Shown here piece after piece: positions 8,295 through 16,907 of a DNA stretch of 64,000 bases; within the stretch, counting starts at the first letter, position 1; the number at the start of each line of letters is the position of its first letter. This DNA is from Microbacterium sp. SY138. GTDB taxonomy: Bacteria; Actinomycetota; Actinomycetes; Actinomycetales; Microbacteriaceae. The stretch is from assembly GCF_039729145.1 (NCBI RefSeq), contig NZ_CP155793.1:372001-436000 (forward strand), given 5' to 3'. The position numbers and the translations under genes are program-made. Under the pieces are notes generated by a model. That model made no database searches. It was not told where the DNA came from and was given only the letters and a program-made list of their open reading frames with translations.

Positions 8295-9241
8295 CGACGA
8301 AGGTGCTGGTCATCGGCGGGGGACAGAGCGCCGAGCACGAGGTGTCGCTGGCATCGGCAGCCGCGGTCGCCGCGGCCCTGCGAATGGGCGATCACGAGGT
8401 CACGTGCGTGACGATCGACTGTGACGGGATCTGGCGCGTCGAGGGCCGCCCGCACGGGGGCTCGGCCGCCGAGTCGCTCGCCCTCGCCCTTCCGCTGCTC
8501 ACGCGGACCGACGTGGTCTTTCCCGCGGTGCACGGTGCCCCGGGCGAGGATGGTGCCCTCGCGGCGCTGTGCGCGCTCGCCGGCGTACGTGTGGTCGGCT
8601 CGGGCCTGCACGCCGGGGCCATCGGCATGGACAAGTGGACGACGAAGCTGGTGGCTGATGCCGTCGGGCTGGGCACCGCACGCGGTCGCCTGGTCTCGGC
8701 CGACGACATCGGAGACGTGGAGTTCGAGGGCGAGGTCGTGGTGAAGCCGGTGTCGTCCGGATCCAGCCACGGTGTGGGTCTCGTGACGCGGGAGGAGGAT
8801 CTGCTCGTCGCGCTGCACGAGGCCGCGCGCTTCGACCGCCGGATCCTGGTCGAAGAGGTCGTGCGGGGGCGTGAGATCGACGTGGCGGTGCTGCGTGAGA
8901 AGGGCGGCATCCGCTGGGCCGCTCCGCCCCTCGAGATCCACGCGACGGGATTGTTCGACACGGCCACCAAGTACGACGGCAGCGCGCGGTTCACGGTTCC
9001 GGCGCAGCTCGACGCCGGTGAGGTGTCGGCGCTCAAGCGGGCGGCGATCGCCGTGTTCGATGCCCTCGGATGCGAGGGCGTGGCGAGGATGGACTTCTTC
9101 CTGACCGACCGCGGTCCGGTGCTGAACGAGGTCAACACGATGCCGGGGCTGACCGCGGCATCGCAGGTGCCGCGGATGTTCGCCGCGGCGGGAGTGACAT
9201 ACGTCGACCTGGTGGCGCGGCTCGTGCGCGCGGCGTCGTGA
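8291..9241 (+). CDS. ddl: D-alanine--D-alanine (or D-Ala-D-Ser) ligase
   Basis: A 316-residue ATP-grasp ligase that joins two D-amino acids into the dipeptide added to peptidoglycan precursors. The N-terminal GGGQSAEHEVSLASA contains the conserved Glu. KPVSSGSSHGVG forms the ATP-grasp lid, and LNEVNTMPGLT holds the Mg-binding Glu and Asn. The omega-loop keeps Lys-Tyr (TKYDGS), as in D-Ala-D-Ala ligases, whereas D-Ala-D-Lac ligases of the VanA type lack that Tyr. Lactate specificity is therefore unlikely; Ala versus Ser cannot be settled by eye. It overlaps the racemase upstream and the acyltransferase downstream, so all four genes are translationally coupled. Confidence 0.9.
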   Translation: MTTKVLVIGGGQSAEHEVSLASAAAVAAALRMGDHEVTCVTIDCDGIWRVEGRPHGGSAAESLALALPLLTRTDVVFPAVHGAPGEDGALAALCALAGVRVVGSGLHAGAIGMDKWTTKLVADAVGLGTARGRLVSADDIGDVEFEGEVVVKPVSSGSSHGVGLVTREEDLLVALHEAARFDRRILVEEVVRGREIDVAVLREKGGIRWAAPPLEIHATGLFDTATKYDGSARFTVPAQLDAGEVSALKRAAIAVFDALGCEGVARMDFFLTDRGPVLNEVNTMPGLTAASQVPRMFAAAGVTYVDLVARLVRAAS

Positions 9242-10296
9242 CGGCGGCTCCCGCGCCACGCGTCGGATGGCCCGATGTCGCGAAGGGCATCTGCATCATC
9301 CTGGTGGTGCTCTGGCACGTCGTGACCAAGCACGCGATCGAGGCCCCGGGTGCGGGGCCGGTCACCGACGCCTGGGCGACGCTGAACGCCCAGCTGCTGC
9401 CGTTGCGGATACCGCTGTTCTTCCTGGTCTCCGGGATGTTCGCCGCACGCGCGGTGCTCGTCGACGACGGCAGTTCCTGGCGGCGGCGCGCGGCACGGCT
9501 GACGATGCTCTACATCGTCTGGGTCGTCATCCAGACGTTCGTGCTCGCTCTGGCGCCCGACCTCGACACGGCTCGGGCGACCAGCGGGTGGGAGCTGCTC
9601 GCGCAGCTGACCATCAGCCCGACGAACCTCTGGTATCTGCTCGCGCTCGCGGTGTACCTGGCGATCGGTCGACTGAGTCGCCGCATCCCGGCGGCCGTGG
9701 TGCTGCCGGTCGCCTTCGTGGTCGCGGCGGTCGCCGGGGCCGGGGTCATCCCCGACCTCGGCAACCTGTGGCAGCTGGTGCAGAACCTGTTCTTCTTCCT
9801 CGTGGGGCTGCGGCTGCGCGCGGTCGTCGAACGGTTCGCGAAGAGCGTCGGGGTGTGGAGCACCGTCGCGCTCGCCGCCGTGTACGTCGCGGCGCTGGCC
9901 GTCGTGGCGGGCCTGGCCATCCGCCTGCTGCCGGGCGTGTGGCCCGCGCTCGCCCTGATCGCGGTGGCGTTCGGGGTGTCGCTCAGCGTGCTCCTGGACC
10001 GCCACGTCGACGTGGTCGCGCGGCCCCTGCGCTGGATCGGACAGCGCACCCTGCCGATCTACGTGCTGCACATGATGCCCCTCGCCCTCATCGATGCGGT
10101 CCTGCGCTCGACGCGTGGGCGGACGACGGACGTGGTCGAGGCCGTCGCCCCCATCCTTCTCACCGCGATCGTGATCGGGATCTGCCTGGGTGTGCATGCG
10201 CTGCTCGTGCGCTTCGGGCTCGGGGCGCTGTTCGATCCGCTGCGGGTGACCGACCGCTTTACGGCGCGGCTGGTGCCTCGCGGGGGAGAGGGATGA
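9238..10296 (+). CDS. Acyltransferase-3-like multi-pass membrane protein (VanT membrane-domain type)
   Basis: A 352-residue integral membrane protein with about ten hydrophobic segments. Its first helix carries the acyltransferase-3 signature (DVAKGICIILVVLWHVV), with the conserved Asp and His, and IPLFFLVSGMF follows. The GTG start overlaps the ligase stop (GTGA). In vanC, vanE and vanG clusters, VanT is a fusion of such a membrane domain with a serine racemase. Here the two halves are separate genes on either side of the ligase. It may transport or acylate the D-amino acid or a wall precursor. An OafA-type O-acyltransferase of another substrate is the alternative. Confidence 0.8.
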   Translation: MTAAPAPRVGWPDVAKGICIILVVLWHVVTKHAIEAPGAGPVTDAWATLNAQLLPLRIPLFFLVSGMFAARAVLVDDGSSWRRRAARLTMLYIVWVVIQTFVLALAPDLDTARATSGWELLAQLTISPTNLWYLLALAVYLAIGRLSRRIPAAVVLPVAFVVAAVAGAGVIPDLGNLWQLVQNLFFFLVGLRLRAVVERFAKSVGVWSTVALAAVYVAALAVVAGLAIRLLPGVWPALALIAVAFGVSLSVLLDRHVDVVARPLRWIGQRTLPIYVLHMMPLALIDAVLRSTRGRTTDVVEAVAPILLTAIVIGICLGVHALLVRFGLGALFDPLRVTDRFTARLVPRGGEG

Positions 10297-10371
10297 CGCC
10301 GATGAAGGGGCTCGATGAAGGCGTTCGAGGAAGGCCTCGACAATCGGCGGAGGACGGCGGATGCTGGAAGC

Positions 10372-10761
10372 ATGGCGGCCTTCACAGCGGACAACGCATT
10401 CAGCGGATTCAGCGTCGACGACATCGACGCGGCGAAAGAGTTCTACGGCACGGCCCTCGGGCTCGACGTCGAGGTCAATGGGATGGGTTTCCTCAATCTG
10501 CGGCTGCCGAGCGGCGGGTCGATCCTCGTCTACTCGAAGCCCAACCACACCCCGGCGAGCTTCACGATCCTGAACTTCCCGGTGGCCGATGTCGACGCCG
10601 CCGTGGATGAGCTCATCGCCCGGGGTGTGCAGACCAAGATCTACAGTGACGAGGAGTTCCCGTCCGACGAACGCGGTATCGTGCGCGGCAACGGTCGGGG
10701 TCCGGACATCGCATGGTTCCGCGATCCCGCGGGCAACGTGCTCGCGGTGATGCAGGCCTGA
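10372..10761 (+). CDS. VOC-superfamily (glyoxalase/bleomycin-resistance fold) protein
   Basis: A 129-residue protein with the paired beta-alpha-beta-beta-beta modules of the vicinal oxygen chelate fold: [21 protein letters not shown] opens the first module and [18 protein letters not shown] the second, ending in [15 protein letters not shown]. Such proteins act as small metalloenzymes or ligand binders. I preferred ATG 10372 to an in-frame ATG at 10315, because the extra 19 residues are low-complexity and precede the fold. The gene lies 75 bp after the membrane acyltransferase, and a terminator follows it. Its substrate is unknown. Confidence 0.82.
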   Translation: MAAFTADNAFSGFSVDDIDAAKEFYGTALGLDVEVNGMGFLNLRLPSGGSILVYSKPNHTPASFTILNFPVADVDAAVDELIARGVQTKIYSDEEFPSDERGIVRGNGRGPDIAWFRDPAGNVLAVMQA

Positions 10762-10778
10762 CAGCGAGCCCGGAGGGT

Positions 10779-10812
10779 CTGCGCCCCGGAGACCGAGGTC
10801 CCCGGGGCGCAG
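10779..10812. terminator. Bidirectional terminator hairpin
   Basis: CTGCGCCCCGG at 10779-10789 pairs exactly with CCGGGGCGCAG at 10802-10812 (11-bp GC-rich stem, 12-nt loop). It lies between the convergent VOC gene and the metallophore-binding lipoprotein gene. Confidence 0.65.
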
Positions 10813-10828
10813 TGCCTACCGACGCGGC

Positions 10829-11845
10829 TCAGCCGAAGACGGCGTCGGGGTAGAGGCCCTCGGCGATGAGCCGGACCGCCGAGACGTTGCCGAGCGTGCC
10901 GGGGAACAGATCGGTCGAGGGCACCGCGATCAGGCGGCCGTCGCGCACGGCGGGCATGTCGGGGAAGGTCGTCGCGAGGTAGGAGCGGACGGCGGCCTCG
11001 TGAGCGGGGTCGGACACCGCGAAGACGAGCGCGTCGGGTGCTTCGGCGGCGAGGGATTCGGGGGTGATCTCGGCGGCGAAGAAGTCGGCGAACGCGGGGT
11101 CTTCCGGCGTGAAGGCGTTGTCGGCACCGGCGCGCTGCAGGATGTCGTACTCGATGCCGGCGCCGATGGCGGTGAGGGTGGTCCCCTCGATGAAGACCTG
11201 CGCGACGCGGGGGCGATCCTGTCCCTCGATCGCGGTGTCCACGGTGGCGAGCTCGGCCTGCGACGACGCGATCAGGTCGTCCGCCTCGTCTTCCACGTGG
11301 AAGATCGCGCCGAGGTTCTCGAGGTCGGTGAAGAGGTCGTCGACCGTGCCCTCCATGCGGCGGTCGAAGCAGCCGCCCGTCGCGGTGTACGCGGCGACCC
11401 CGGCATCCGCCAGCTGCTCGATGCTGGCGAATCCCTGCTCGGCAGTGAACTCGTACGTCGTGGGCGAGTAGACGAAGTCGGGTTCGACGGCGAGGAGCTC
11501 TTCTCGGCTCGGAGGCGCGTCACCGCCGATGACCGGCACCTCGGCGGCGAGGACCGCGACGTCGGACGGCAGCTTCTGGGTCGTGGCCTGGGCCTGGCCG
11601 ACGAGCGCATCGGCGAGGCCGAGACGCAGCAGCAGCTCGGTCTGCGACGGGTGCAGCCCGACGACGGCGGTGGGGGTGGACGGGATCTCGACCGTGCGGC
11701 CGCAGTTCTCGATCGTGATCGCCTCACCGGAGGCGGCGGGTGCCGTTCCGTTCGAGACCCCACCGCCGCATGCGGTGAGGGCGATCGCGCCCAGGCCGAC
11801 GGTGACGGCGGCCAGCAGACGGGTGGTTCGGGTACGGGGTGTCAT
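10829..11845 (-). CDS. Metallophore-type ABC transporter substrate-binding lipoprotein
   Basis: A 338-residue periplasmic-binding protein of the FepB/BtuF (cluster A-II) class. A lipoprotein signal ends in LTACGGG, with the lipidated Cys near residue 26. The mature part starts with ENCGRTVEIP and continues with VVGLHPSQTELLLRLG, LAVEPDFVYSPT and IAVPSTDLFPG, typical of proteins that bind metal-chelator complexes. It is the last gene of a five-gene operon (propeller, S9 peptidase, permease, ATPase, this protein), 57 bp after the ATPase. The same three-part importer architecture is used for cobalamin, heme and possibly F420-0. Linkage to the peptide cluster favours import of that product, by inference. 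Confidence 0.85.
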   Translation of the reverse strand: MTPRTRTTRLLAAVTVGLGAIALTACGGGVSNGTAPAASGEAITIENCGRTVEIPSTPTAVVGLHPSQTELLLRLGLADALVGQAQATTQKLPSDVAVLAAEVPVIGGDAPPSREELLAVEPDFVYSPTTYEFTAEQGFASIEQLADAGVAAYTATGGCFDRRMEGTVDDLFTDLENLGAIFHVEDEADDLIASSQAELATVDTAIEGQDRPRVAQVFIEGTTLTAIGAGIEYDILQRAGADNAFTPEDPAFADFFAAEITPESLAAEAPDALVFAVSDPAHEAAVRSYLATTFPDMPAVRDGRLIAVPSTDLFPGTLGNVSAVRLIAEGLYPDAVFG

Positions 11846-11902
11846 TCGTGTTCTCCTTCGTTGGTGCGGGGGGTGGGGGGTATGAGTTCGGATGCCGGGG
11901 GA

Positions 11903-12682
11903 TCAGCGGCCGACGGGCTCTCGGGGATGGAAGGTCATCGCGCGTGCCCCGGTGTCGACCTCGACGGCGATGCGGGCGGTGACGTGGAAGACCTCGTCGA
12001 CGAGCGCCGGGGTGAGCACCGTGTCGGGCGGACCGAAGGCCACGAGTCGGCCCTCGTCGAGCACGGCGACCTCGTCGCAGAACGCCGCGGCGATGTTGAG
12101 GTCGTGCAGGGCCGCGATCACGGTCGTGCCGAGTCCGCTCACGACGCGCATCAGGTCGAGCTGGTGCGCGATGTCGAGGTGGTTGGTCGGTTCGTCCAGC
12201 ACGAGGATCTCGCCGCTCTGCGCGAGAGCGCGGGCGAGCATCACCCGCTGGCGCTGACCGCCCGAGAGCGAACGGACCAGGCGGTCGCCGAGGTCGTGCA
12301 CGTCGGCGGTGCGCAGAGCCTCGTCCACGATGCGCTGATCCTCCGCGGTGTCCCGGCTGAAGGGCGGACGATGCGGCGAACGGCCCACGAGCACGGTCTC
12401 CCGCACGGTCAGGTCGAACTCGGAAGGGGAGTCCTGCAGCATGACCGACACCGTGCGGGCGAGGGCGCGCGGGGCCAGCTGCGACACGTCGGCGCCGTCG
12501 ATCAGGACGCGCCCGGTGTGCGGACGCTGACCCGTGAAGAGCGCGCGCAGGAGCGTGGATTTGCCGCTGCCATTGGGGCCGAGCAGTCCCACGATGCGCC
12601 CGGTGCCGACCTCGAGGTCGGCACCGTGCAGCACGGTGCGACCGCCGCGTGCGACGCTCACGCCGTCGAACAGCACGCTCAT
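11903..12682 (-). CDS. FecE-type ABC transporter ATPase
   Basis: A 259-residue ATPase of metal-chelator importers. Walker A is GPNGSGKST near residues 34-42, the signature is LSGGQRQRV, and Walker B reads ILVLDEPTNHLD with the switch His in ALHDLN. The frame extends 14 codons upstream, but ATG 12682 overlaps the permease stop (ATGA) and begins the typical MSVLFDGVSV strand, so I chose it. It works at the inner face of the membrane with the permease encoded immediately upstream and the lipoprotein downstream. Confidence 0.9.
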   Translation of the reverse strand: MSVLFDGVSVARGGRTVLHGADLEVGTGRIVGLLGPNGSGKSTLLRALFTGQRPHTGRVLIDGADVSQLAPRALARTVSVMLQDSPSEFDLTVRETVLVGRSPHRPPFSRDTAEDQRIVDEALRTADVHDLGDRLVRSLSGGQRQRVMLARALAQSGEILVLDEPTNHLDIAHQLDLMRVVSGLGTTVIAALHDLNIAAAFCDEVAVLDEGRLVAFGPPDTVLTPALVDEVFHVTARIAVEVDTGARAMTFHPREPVGR

Positions 12683-13827
12683 CGGTCGAACCCCGCGCGC
12701 TCGCCGCCACTGCGCATCAACCACAGGAAGAAGGGAGCACCGACGAACGCGGTGAGGATTCCGAGGGGGATCTCGGTCGGCATCGCGACCGTACGGGCCA
12801 GCAGGTCGGCGACCATGAGGAACAGCGCGCCGCCGAGGACCGTGATCGGCAGCATCCGACGATGATCCGACCCGACCAGGAGTCTCGCCATGTGCGGCAC
12901 GACGAGGCCGACGAAGCCGATGCCGCCGCTCACGGCCACGATCGCACCGGTCAGGAGCGAGGCGAGCACGAGCAGCAGCCCACGCAGCCGGGTCGTTCGT
13001 ACGCCGACCGCCATCGCGGACTCGTCACCGGCGAGCAGCGCGTTCATCGACCGCGAGAGCCCGAAGACCGCGATGCAGGCGATGGCGAGTGCGACCGCGG
13101 GGATCAGCAGCGACGACATGTCGGCGGCCGACACGCTGCCGAGCAGGAAGAACATCACGCTGACGACGTTCTGGGCATCGGTGGTGAGCGTGAGGTAGCT
13201 GGTCACCGCGCTCAACAGAGCGCCCAGTGCGACGCCGGCGAGGATCATGCGGGTCGGAGACAGCTCTCCGCGGATGCGCGCGAGCATGGCCACGAGGATG
13301 CAGGCGACCATCGCGCCCGCGAACGCCGCCCCGCTCATCGTGAGCCCGAGGAACGTGGCGCCGCCCGACACGATCACCAGCACGGCGCCGACACTCGCGC
13401 CGGAGGAGACGCCGAGGATGTAGGGCTCGGCGAGTGGGTTGCGCACGACCGCCTGCATCATCGCCCCGGCGAGGGCGAGACCTGCGCCCGAGAGCGCGGC
13501 GAGGAGCGACCGCGGCACCCGGAACTGCCACACGGCCTGATCCTGCAACGGCGTGAGGGTGCCGTCGGACATCCAGGGCATGCCGGGGGCCAGATGGCCG
13601 ATCACGATCTTCGCGGCATCGAGGGGCGAGACCGTGACGGGTCCGGTGGCGGCCGAGAGCATGAGGACGAGCACAGCGAGCACCGTGATCGTCGTCACGG
13701 TCGGGCCGACGGGCAGCATCCGCCGGAAGCCGACGCGGCCGCCGGTGCGCCGACGAAGGCGCGGGATGCGCCGAACGGGGGTGCGCCGTGTGTCCGTCCC
13801 GGTGAGGGTTCCGGTGGATTCGCTCAT
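12679..13827 (-). CDS. FecCD-family ABC transporter permease
   Basis: A 382-residue integral membrane permease, the translocation subunit of a metallophore/cobalamin-type importer. It has the FecCD landmarks WQFRVPRSLLAALSGAGLALAGA, MMQAVVRNPLAEPYILGVSSGA, then GGIGFVGLVVPHMARLLVG and the C-terminal GAPFFLWLM. About ten transmembrane helices follow a basic, Arg/Thr-rich N-terminal extension of some 40 residues. Its 5' end overlaps the S9 peptidase gene and its 3' end overlaps the ATPase, each by 4 bp, so the importer is co-translated with the peptidase. Confidence 0.92.
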   Translation of the reverse strand: MSESTGTLTGTDTRRTPVRRIPRLRRRTGGRVGFRRMLPVGPTVTTITVLAVLVLMLSAATGPVTVSPLDAAKIVIGHLAPGMPWMSDGTLTPLQDQAVWQFRVPRSLLAALSGAGLALAGAMMQAVVRNPLAEPYILGVSSGASVGAVLVIVSGGATFLGLTMSGAAFAGAMVACILVAMLARIRGELSPTRMILAGVALGALLSAVTSYLTLTTDAQNVVSVMFFLLGSVSAADMSSLLIPAVALAIACIAVFGLSRSMNALLAGDESAMAVGVRTTRLRGLLLVLASLLTGAIVAVSGGIGFVGLVVPHMARLLVGSDHRRMLPITVLGGALFLMVADLLARTVAMPTEIPLGILTAFVGAPFFLWLMRSGGERAGFDR

Positions 13828-15590
13828 CGGGCACGTCCCATCGTGGATTCGGTCGTGGATTCGGTCGTGAGTTCGGCCGCGAAGTCCAGCACGGTGAGTC
13901 CCAGCTCGTGCAGCGCGGCGGACTCGTTCGCACCGTGTCCTGCCCCCGAAGCCGTCCAGAGCCGGGCGGACCCGCCGGCTCGTCGCAGCGCCTCGACCAT
14001 CCGGTGCGTGTCGCGAGCGCGCACTCGGGTGTCCTCACCGAGTACGACGCCGAGATAGGAGGGGATCAGGGCACCGGCCGGAAGGGCTTCGGCCTGCGCC
14101 AGCGGAGACAGGGCCCGGAGGTGAGCGCGCGATTCGCGGGTGCCGTCATCGCCGAACTCCGCTCGCCAGCGTGCACCGAGCGGATGATCGTCCAGGTGGA
14201 GCAGATCGAGGGGAGCGGCGGTGGTGACGAATCCCGCGCACAGCTCCGGGTGCGCGATCGCACACCCGGCTGCGACGACCCCGCCCAGAGAGGCCCCGGC
14301 GAGGACGAGGAGGTCGGGTCGCGTGATCCCGGCCTCGATGAGTCCGCGCGCGATGTCGGCGAGGTCGGCGATCGTGCGGTGCTTGCTCCTGCCGCGGCCC
14401 GCCTCGCGCCACGCAGCTCCGCGCTCGCCACCACCGCGGAGCTGCGCGACGGCGTACGCTCCGCCGTTTTCGACCCAGGCGGGCACGGTCGGCTCGAAGA
14501 GCGGAAGGTGCGGCACGCCGAACCCGCCGTAGCAGGTCAGGATCAGCGGCAGCGGACCCTCCGTTCCCGGGGGAGAGGTCACGTGGACGGTCAGGATCAC
14601 GCCGTCGTCGGCGCGGATGTCGTGGCGGACGGTCGTGCCGAGGGGCCGCACGGCAGCGGCCGGCACCACCACGGTCCCCCGGCGCTCGCGCTGCAGGAGG
14701 CGAGGGGGAGTGAGCGGGCCCTCGACGCCGAGACGCAGCACGCCGTCGTCGACGCCGATCATCGTGGTGGTGAGCGCATCGGAGGGGCTCGACGCGGCCT
14801 CGATGCGCGCGACCTCGACACCGTCGATCAGGTCGATGAGCACGCTGCGCCCGTCGGCGACAGCGAGGACGACGACGCGGTCATCATGCACCGCGACATC
14901 GACGATCAGCGCGTCGGGATCGTGCCAGCGCCAGAGTGCATCGTCTTTTCCGGCATCGTCTTTCCCGGCACCGACGTTCGGCACGGCATCGAGCCCGCGG
15001 TCGTGCCACACCAGCACGCCGGTGCCGAGGGGGGAGGCCCGCAGGAGCGCCGGCCAGCGACCCAGCGATGCTCCGGTGCCCCGGTCGGTCAGCGTCGTGC
15101 CTCGCGAACCCGAGCTGAGGGCGCGCAGGCCGCTCTCCCCGCCGGGGAACAGTCGCAGTCGTGCATCGGCCTCGAGGGCGGCCGCCCGCTGCTCGCCGGT
15201 CTGCAGGTCCAGGGTCACGAGCATCCGGTCGCGGCTCGCGACGACGTCGAGGCTGCGCGAGTCGGGTGCCCAGAGCACGGTGTCGTAGCGCAGACGGATG
15301 TCGGGGTGCAGCTGCAGGGTGCCGCCGTGGGCATCGACGATGCCGAGGACGGCGTTCTCATCGGCGGTGGGCGCCCACTCGACGGCGATGCGCCGACGGT
15401 CGGGCGACGGGAAGATCCGATGGAGGTGCCCGTCCGGCTCGATCACGGTCGTGCCGTCGAGGCGGTGGATACCGCGACGAGAGCGGCCGTCGGCCCGACC
15501 CAGGATGAAGCCCCCGACGGGAAGACCCGGTCGACCGTGGTGTTCCGCATGTGCGAGGGCATCGTCGAGCGCGGATCGGCGAGCGCTCAT
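13824..15590 (-). CDS. Prolyl-oligopeptidase-like (S9) serine peptidase
   Basis: A 588-residue cytoplasmic protein: an N-terminal beta-propeller region (about residues 30-330) and a C-terminal alpha/beta-hydrolase domain. The nucleophile elbow is GASLGG, the catalytic His lies in SGAGHGANES, and an Asp is expected near VLGEDTRVRARDTHRM. LTCYGGFGVPHLPLFEP and the RGGGERG block match the S9 oxyanion region. No signal peptide is seen. ATG 15590 overlaps the preceding gene's stop, and the frame upstream of it is shadow coding. S9 enzymes cut short peptides. Coupled to a metallophore importer and opposite a peptide cluster, it could open or degrade the imported peptide, or trim the leader. Confidence 0.85.
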   Translation of the reverse strand: MSARRSALDDALAHAEHHGRPGLPVGGFILGRADGRSRRGIHRLDGTTVIEPDGHLHRIFPSPDRRRIAVEWAPTADENAVLGIVDAHGGTLQLHPDIRLRYDTVLWAPDSRSLDVVASRDRMLVTLDLQTGEQRAAALEADARLRLFPGGESGLRALSSGSRGTTLTDRGTGASLGRWPALLRASPLGTGVLVWHDRGLDAVPNVGAGKDDAGKDDALWRWHDPDALIVDVAVHDDRVVVLAVADGRSVLIDLIDGVEVARIEAASSPSDALTTTMIGVDDGVLRLGVEGPLTPPRLLQRERRGTVVVPAAAVRPLGTTVRHDIRADDGVILTVHVTSPPGTEGPLPLILTCYGGFGVPHLPLFEPTVPAWVENGGAYAVAQLRGGGERGAAWREAGRGRSKHRTIADLADIARGLIEAGITRPDLLVLAGASLGGVVAAGCAIAHPELCAGFVTTAAPLDLLHLDDHPLGARWRAEFGDDGTRESRAHLRALSPLAQAEALPAGALIPSYLGVVLGEDTRVRARDTHRMVEALRRAGGSARLWTASGAGHGANESAALHELGLTVLDFAAELTTESTTESTMGRAR

Positions 15591-16792
15591 CGGCCGACCA
15601 GATCGTCGACGCGGTGGTCGGCACCGGCCCACAGCAGGTGCCCGCCCTCGTCGAGTGGGGTGGGGAGCTCGATGGTCGAGATGCCGCTGTCGTCGACGAG
15701 GTGGATCGTGCCGTCTCCGCCGCTGGTGACGGCGATCGTTCCGGTGCCGGGGTCGATCGCGATGGACCGGCGCTGTGCGGGGCGGCCGTCGACGCCGTCC
15801 CACGGCAATCGTCCTGCGCGGGGCGGGTGCGTCATCGCCGGGATCGGGGTGATCCGCGCGATGCGCGCGTCCTCCCGATCGATCACGATCACGACATCCC
15901 CGTCGGGATGGATGACGGAGACGGCTGCGACGCCCGTGGCGAGGGCGAATCGGAAGGCGAGCCCCGGCGGCAGCGGCACGGTGCGGGAGGCTCCCGACGC
16001 GAGGTCGATATCGACGAAGGTGTTGGTCCACTCCGGCCACGATCCGGGAGAGGCCGGTCCTCCGCGGACGATGCCGGTGGCGCGCCCGGTGTCGCCCGCG
16101 AGGCGCAGGTAGTACGCGCGCCCTGCGACGGGCCACGGGACGATGCCGATGGCGCGGGGAACTCCGCCGTCGACGATGAAGCGCTCCAGACCGCGGCTCG
16201 TCGCGATGCCGATGAGGCCGGAAGCGGGGTCCATCACGTCGCCGTGTCCGTCTGCGGCGAGGTCGTCGATGACGTGCCCGCGCAGGACTGGTGCGTGCGC
16301 TCCGACCTCGAGCGCCGCCGCGAGGGGCAGTGCCTCGACGGCTCCGGGTTCGCGATGGCGGAGCACGATCATCGGCTCTCCCGTGGCCTGATCCGGAGCG
16401 ACCACGACGCCCGGCTCACCGGTGCGCACGCGGAAGCGCACGGAGGAGTCGGTCGCGAGATCGACGACGGACACCAGGTCGGTCCAGGCTTCCTCGTTCA
16501 TGCCCAGACCGGAGGTGACGACCACGTGGCGTCCGCTCGGATCGCAGGCCAGATGCTCCGCCGGGATGGCGATCGGGACGCGTCGTACGGAGTCCGCGTC
16601 TGCGATGACCAGCGCACCGCCGCGGTCGTCCGCGAACGCCCAGCGGCCGGATGATCCGGCGGGGAGGTGGAGGAAGCCCGCATGCTCGGCGAGCCAGCTG
16701 TCGGCGACGGCGACACGCCGGGAACCGTCATGGATCTCGTAGACGACTCCGGCCCGGTGATCAGCGGCGAGGAGGGGGGTGGAGGAGGACAT
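15587..16792 (-). CDS. Cytoplasmic beta-propeller (WD40/YVTN-like) protein of unknown function
   Basis: A 401-residue protein made of short beta-rich units with repeated strand patterns (for example GRWAFADDRGGALVIADAD, GRHVVVTSGLG, FRFALATGVAAVSVI and GTIAVTSGGDGTIHLVDD), consistent with a six- or seven-bladed propeller. It has no signal peptide, transmembrane helix or visible catalytic motif. It heads the operon that also encodes the S9 peptidase and the importer, and starts 22 bp from the Fur/Zur-like box. It resembles the propeller half of an S9 peptidase without the hydrolase, so it could be a substrate-binding partner of the adjacent enzyme. The function is inferred, not known. Confidence 0.75.
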   Translation of the reverse strand: MSSSTPLLAADHRAGVVYEIHDGSRRVAVADSWLAEHAGFLHLPAGSSGRWAFADDRGGALVIADADSVRRVPIAIPAEHLACDPSGRHVVVTSGLGMNEEAWTDLVSVVDLATDSSVRFRVRTGEPGVVVAPDQATGEPMIVLRHREPGAVEALPLAAALEVGAHAPVLRGHVIDDLAADGHGDVMDPASGLIGIATSRGLERFIVDGGVPRAIGIVPWPVAGRAYYLRLAGDTGRATGIVRGGPASPGSWPEWTNTFVDIDLASGASRTVPLPPGLAFRFALATGVAAVSVIHPDGDVVIVIDREDARIARITPIPAMTHPPRAGRLPWDGVDGRPAQRRSIAIDPGTGTIAVTSGGDGTIHLVDDSGISTIELPTPLDEGGHLLWAGADHRVDDLVGR

Positions 16793-16813
16793 GTCAGCGA
16801 TCCTAGTAGATAT

Positions 16814-16828
16814 TGAGAATCATTATCA
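16814..16828. promoter_or_regulatory. Fur/Zur-type metal box in a bidirectional promoter
   Basis: TGAGAAT-C-ATTATCA is a 7-1-7 inverted repeat with a single mismatch between arms, the layout bound by Fur-family dimers (consensus TGATAATNATTATCA; mycobacterial Zur uses TGAAAATNATTTTCA). It is the AT-richest stretch of this region. It lies 22 bp from the start of the importer operon on the minus strand and 79 bp before the precursor-peptide start. One site could therefore repress both operons when metal is sufficient. DtxR-type boxes control siderophore uptake elsewhere in the window, which favours Zur over an iron regulator. Confidence 0.7.
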
Positions 16829-16907
16829 TTTAGGGTCGTCAGTGTTCACTCACCGTGGACACCGCCCCGCACCCCGCGAGGCGGACACCTCACAGAAGGA
16901 GCACGAA

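Noticed and set aside
10829..13827. Importer read as an F420-0 or cobalamin transporter
   Set aside because: The protein family permits it, but I see no F420 or cobalamin genes or riboswitch nearby, and the operon is fused to the S9/propeller genes and the metal box. Kept as an alternative only.
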